Shown here in pieces: positions 63,239 through 64,000 of a stretch of 64,000 nt of DNA. How positions within the stretch are numbered: position 1 is the first letter of the stretch; every line of letters begins with the position of its first letter. The DNA is from Micromonospora chersina (GTDB taxonomy: Bacteria; Actinomycetota; Actinomycetes; Mycobacteriales; Micromonosporaceae): positions 2,418,001-2,482,000 of the forward strand of contig NZ_FMIB01000002.1 of assembly GCF_900091475.1 (NCBI RefSeq), given 5' to 3'. Made by a program: the position numbers and the translations under genes. Under the pieces are notes generated by a model that did not search any database, was not told the origin of the DNA, and saw only the letters and a list, made by a program, of their open reading frames with translations.

Positions 63239-64000
63239 ATGGTCAACGTCGGCTACACCCTCATGTGCGAACAGGCCGGCCCCAAGCAGCTTGTCGACCA
63301 CGCCGTCCGCGCCGAGGCCGCCGGCTTCGACCACCTGGTCATGTCCGACCACTACTACCCGTGGCTCGACTCGCAGGGCCACTCCCCGTACGCCTGGTCG
63401 GTGCTCGGCGCGGTCGCCCACGCCACCAGCCGGGCCGAGCTGCTCTCCTTCGTGACCTGCCCGATCCGGCGCTACCACCCGGCCGTGGTGGCGCAGAAGG
63501 CCAGCACGGTCGGGGTGCTCTCGGACGGGCGGTTCACCCTCGGCCTCGGCGCCGGGGAGAACCTCAACGAGCACGTGGTGGGCGGGTGGCCGCACGTGCA
63601 GCAGCGGCACGAGATGTTCGAGGAGGCGCTCCAGATCATCCGGCCGCTGCTCAACGGCGAGACCCTGACCTTCTCCGGCAACCACTTCGACGTGCCCGAC
63701 GCGTACGTGTGGGACCGGCCGGAGCGGCCCGTGCCGATGGCCGTGGCCGCCTCGGGCCGGCAGTCCGCCACCCTCGCCGCCGAGTACGCCGACGCCATGA
63801 TCGCCACCGACCCGCTGCCGCACCTGGTCGAGATGTACGAGGACGCCGGCGGCGCGGGCCGCCCCCGCTACGGGCAGGTGGCCATCTGCTACGGCCCGGA
63901 CGAGGCCGAGTGCCGCAAGATCGTGCACGACCAGTTCCGCTGGTTCGGCCTGGGCTGGAAGGTCAACGCGGACCTGCCCGGCCCCGACGCCTTCGCGGCG
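63239..64000 (+). CDS. F420-dependent LLM oxidoreductase, partial
   Basis: 254 codons to the right edge, without a stop. VNVGYTLMCEQAGPKQLVDH, MSDHYYPWLDSQGHSPYAW and LGLGAGENLNEHVVG are signatures of the F420-dependent glucose-6-phosphate-dehydrogenase-like family (TIGR03557). ATG with GGAGAT upstream. Uses cofactor F420; substrate uncertain. Confidence 0.88.
   Translation, partial: MVNVGYTLMCEQAGPKQLVDHAVRAEAAGFDHLVMSDHYYPWLDSQGHSPYAWSVLGAVAHATSRAELLSFVTCPIRRYHPAVVAQKASTVGVLSDGRFTLGLGAGENLNEHVVGGWPHVQQRHEMFEEALQIIRPLLNGETLTFSGNHFDVPDAYVWDRPERPVPMAVAASGRQSATLAAEYADAMIATDPLPHLVEMYEDAGGAGRPRYGQVAICYGPDEAECRKIVHDQFRWFGLGWKVNADLPGPDAFAA

Overview
The window is high-GC actinomycete DNA. An SsgB-like protein, SpoOM, an F420-dependent LLM oxidoreductase, a mannanase carrying a CBM2, DUF397/XRE pairs and cysteine leader-peptide control of sulfur uptake point to a Micromonospora-like member of the Micromonosporaceae. 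That assignment is inference from gene content; no rRNA gene is present.

Layout. (1) About 1-29160 is an accessory island abutting the 3' end of tRNA-Val(CAC) (29163-29234, minus), a classic integration site. It opens with a 2.34-kb unit bounded by 24-bp inverted repeats that carries two cargo genes and only the tail of a transposase (140-2479). Next is a minus-strand module: an Hsp70-like membrane protein, two membrane-anchored SARP/BTAD regulators (one with an external LysM domain) and a DUF2637 membrane protein, with a phased direct-repeat array upstream of the LysM gene. Small secreted, membrane and unknown genes follow (11-18.5 kb). Then come three overlapping minus-strand mini-genes divergent from an XRE/DUF397 pair. 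Last is a defence-like segment (20.5-28.7 kb): a GHKL ATPase fused to a PD-(D/E)XK nuclease, an integrase remnant, a frameshifted HsdR remnant and a 1230-aa YobI-type membrane P-loop NTPase. Base composition and codon use in parts of this segment differ visibly from the core DNA.

(2) About 29.2-64 kb is chromosomal: a PGPGW membrane protein, SsgB, an SDR/AraC pair, and a sulfur module (a cysteine-free Rrf2 regulator, an SsuABC-type transporter, an NtaA/SnaA-type FMN monooxygenase, a flavin reductase and a nitroreductase) whose operon is preceded by a short cysteine-ending leader peptide. After that lie a K+ channel, a MarR/VOC divergent pair with a clear operator, a TPR membrane protein, a two-component system next to a LolA-like protein, a HelD-type RNA polymerase recycling ATPase behind an AT-rich hairpin, and SpoOM. 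Then comes a galactoside locus (DeoR regulator and GH42 divergent from substrate-binding protein, two permeases and GH36 alpha-galactosidase), a YCII/SigJ-type sigma pair sharing one reading frame, a GH5 mannanase with paired upstream motifs, and an F420-dependent oxidoreductase cut by the right edge.

How the genes work together: the sulfur genes probably import and desulfonate organosulfur compounds under cysteine control. The GH42, GH36 and GH5 enzymes with the sugar ABC transporter suit degradation of galactomannan-type plant polysaccharide. The island carries two strong candidates for little-studied systems: the transmembrane LysM-SARP/Hsp70 module and the GHKL-nuclease plus YobI-type segment.
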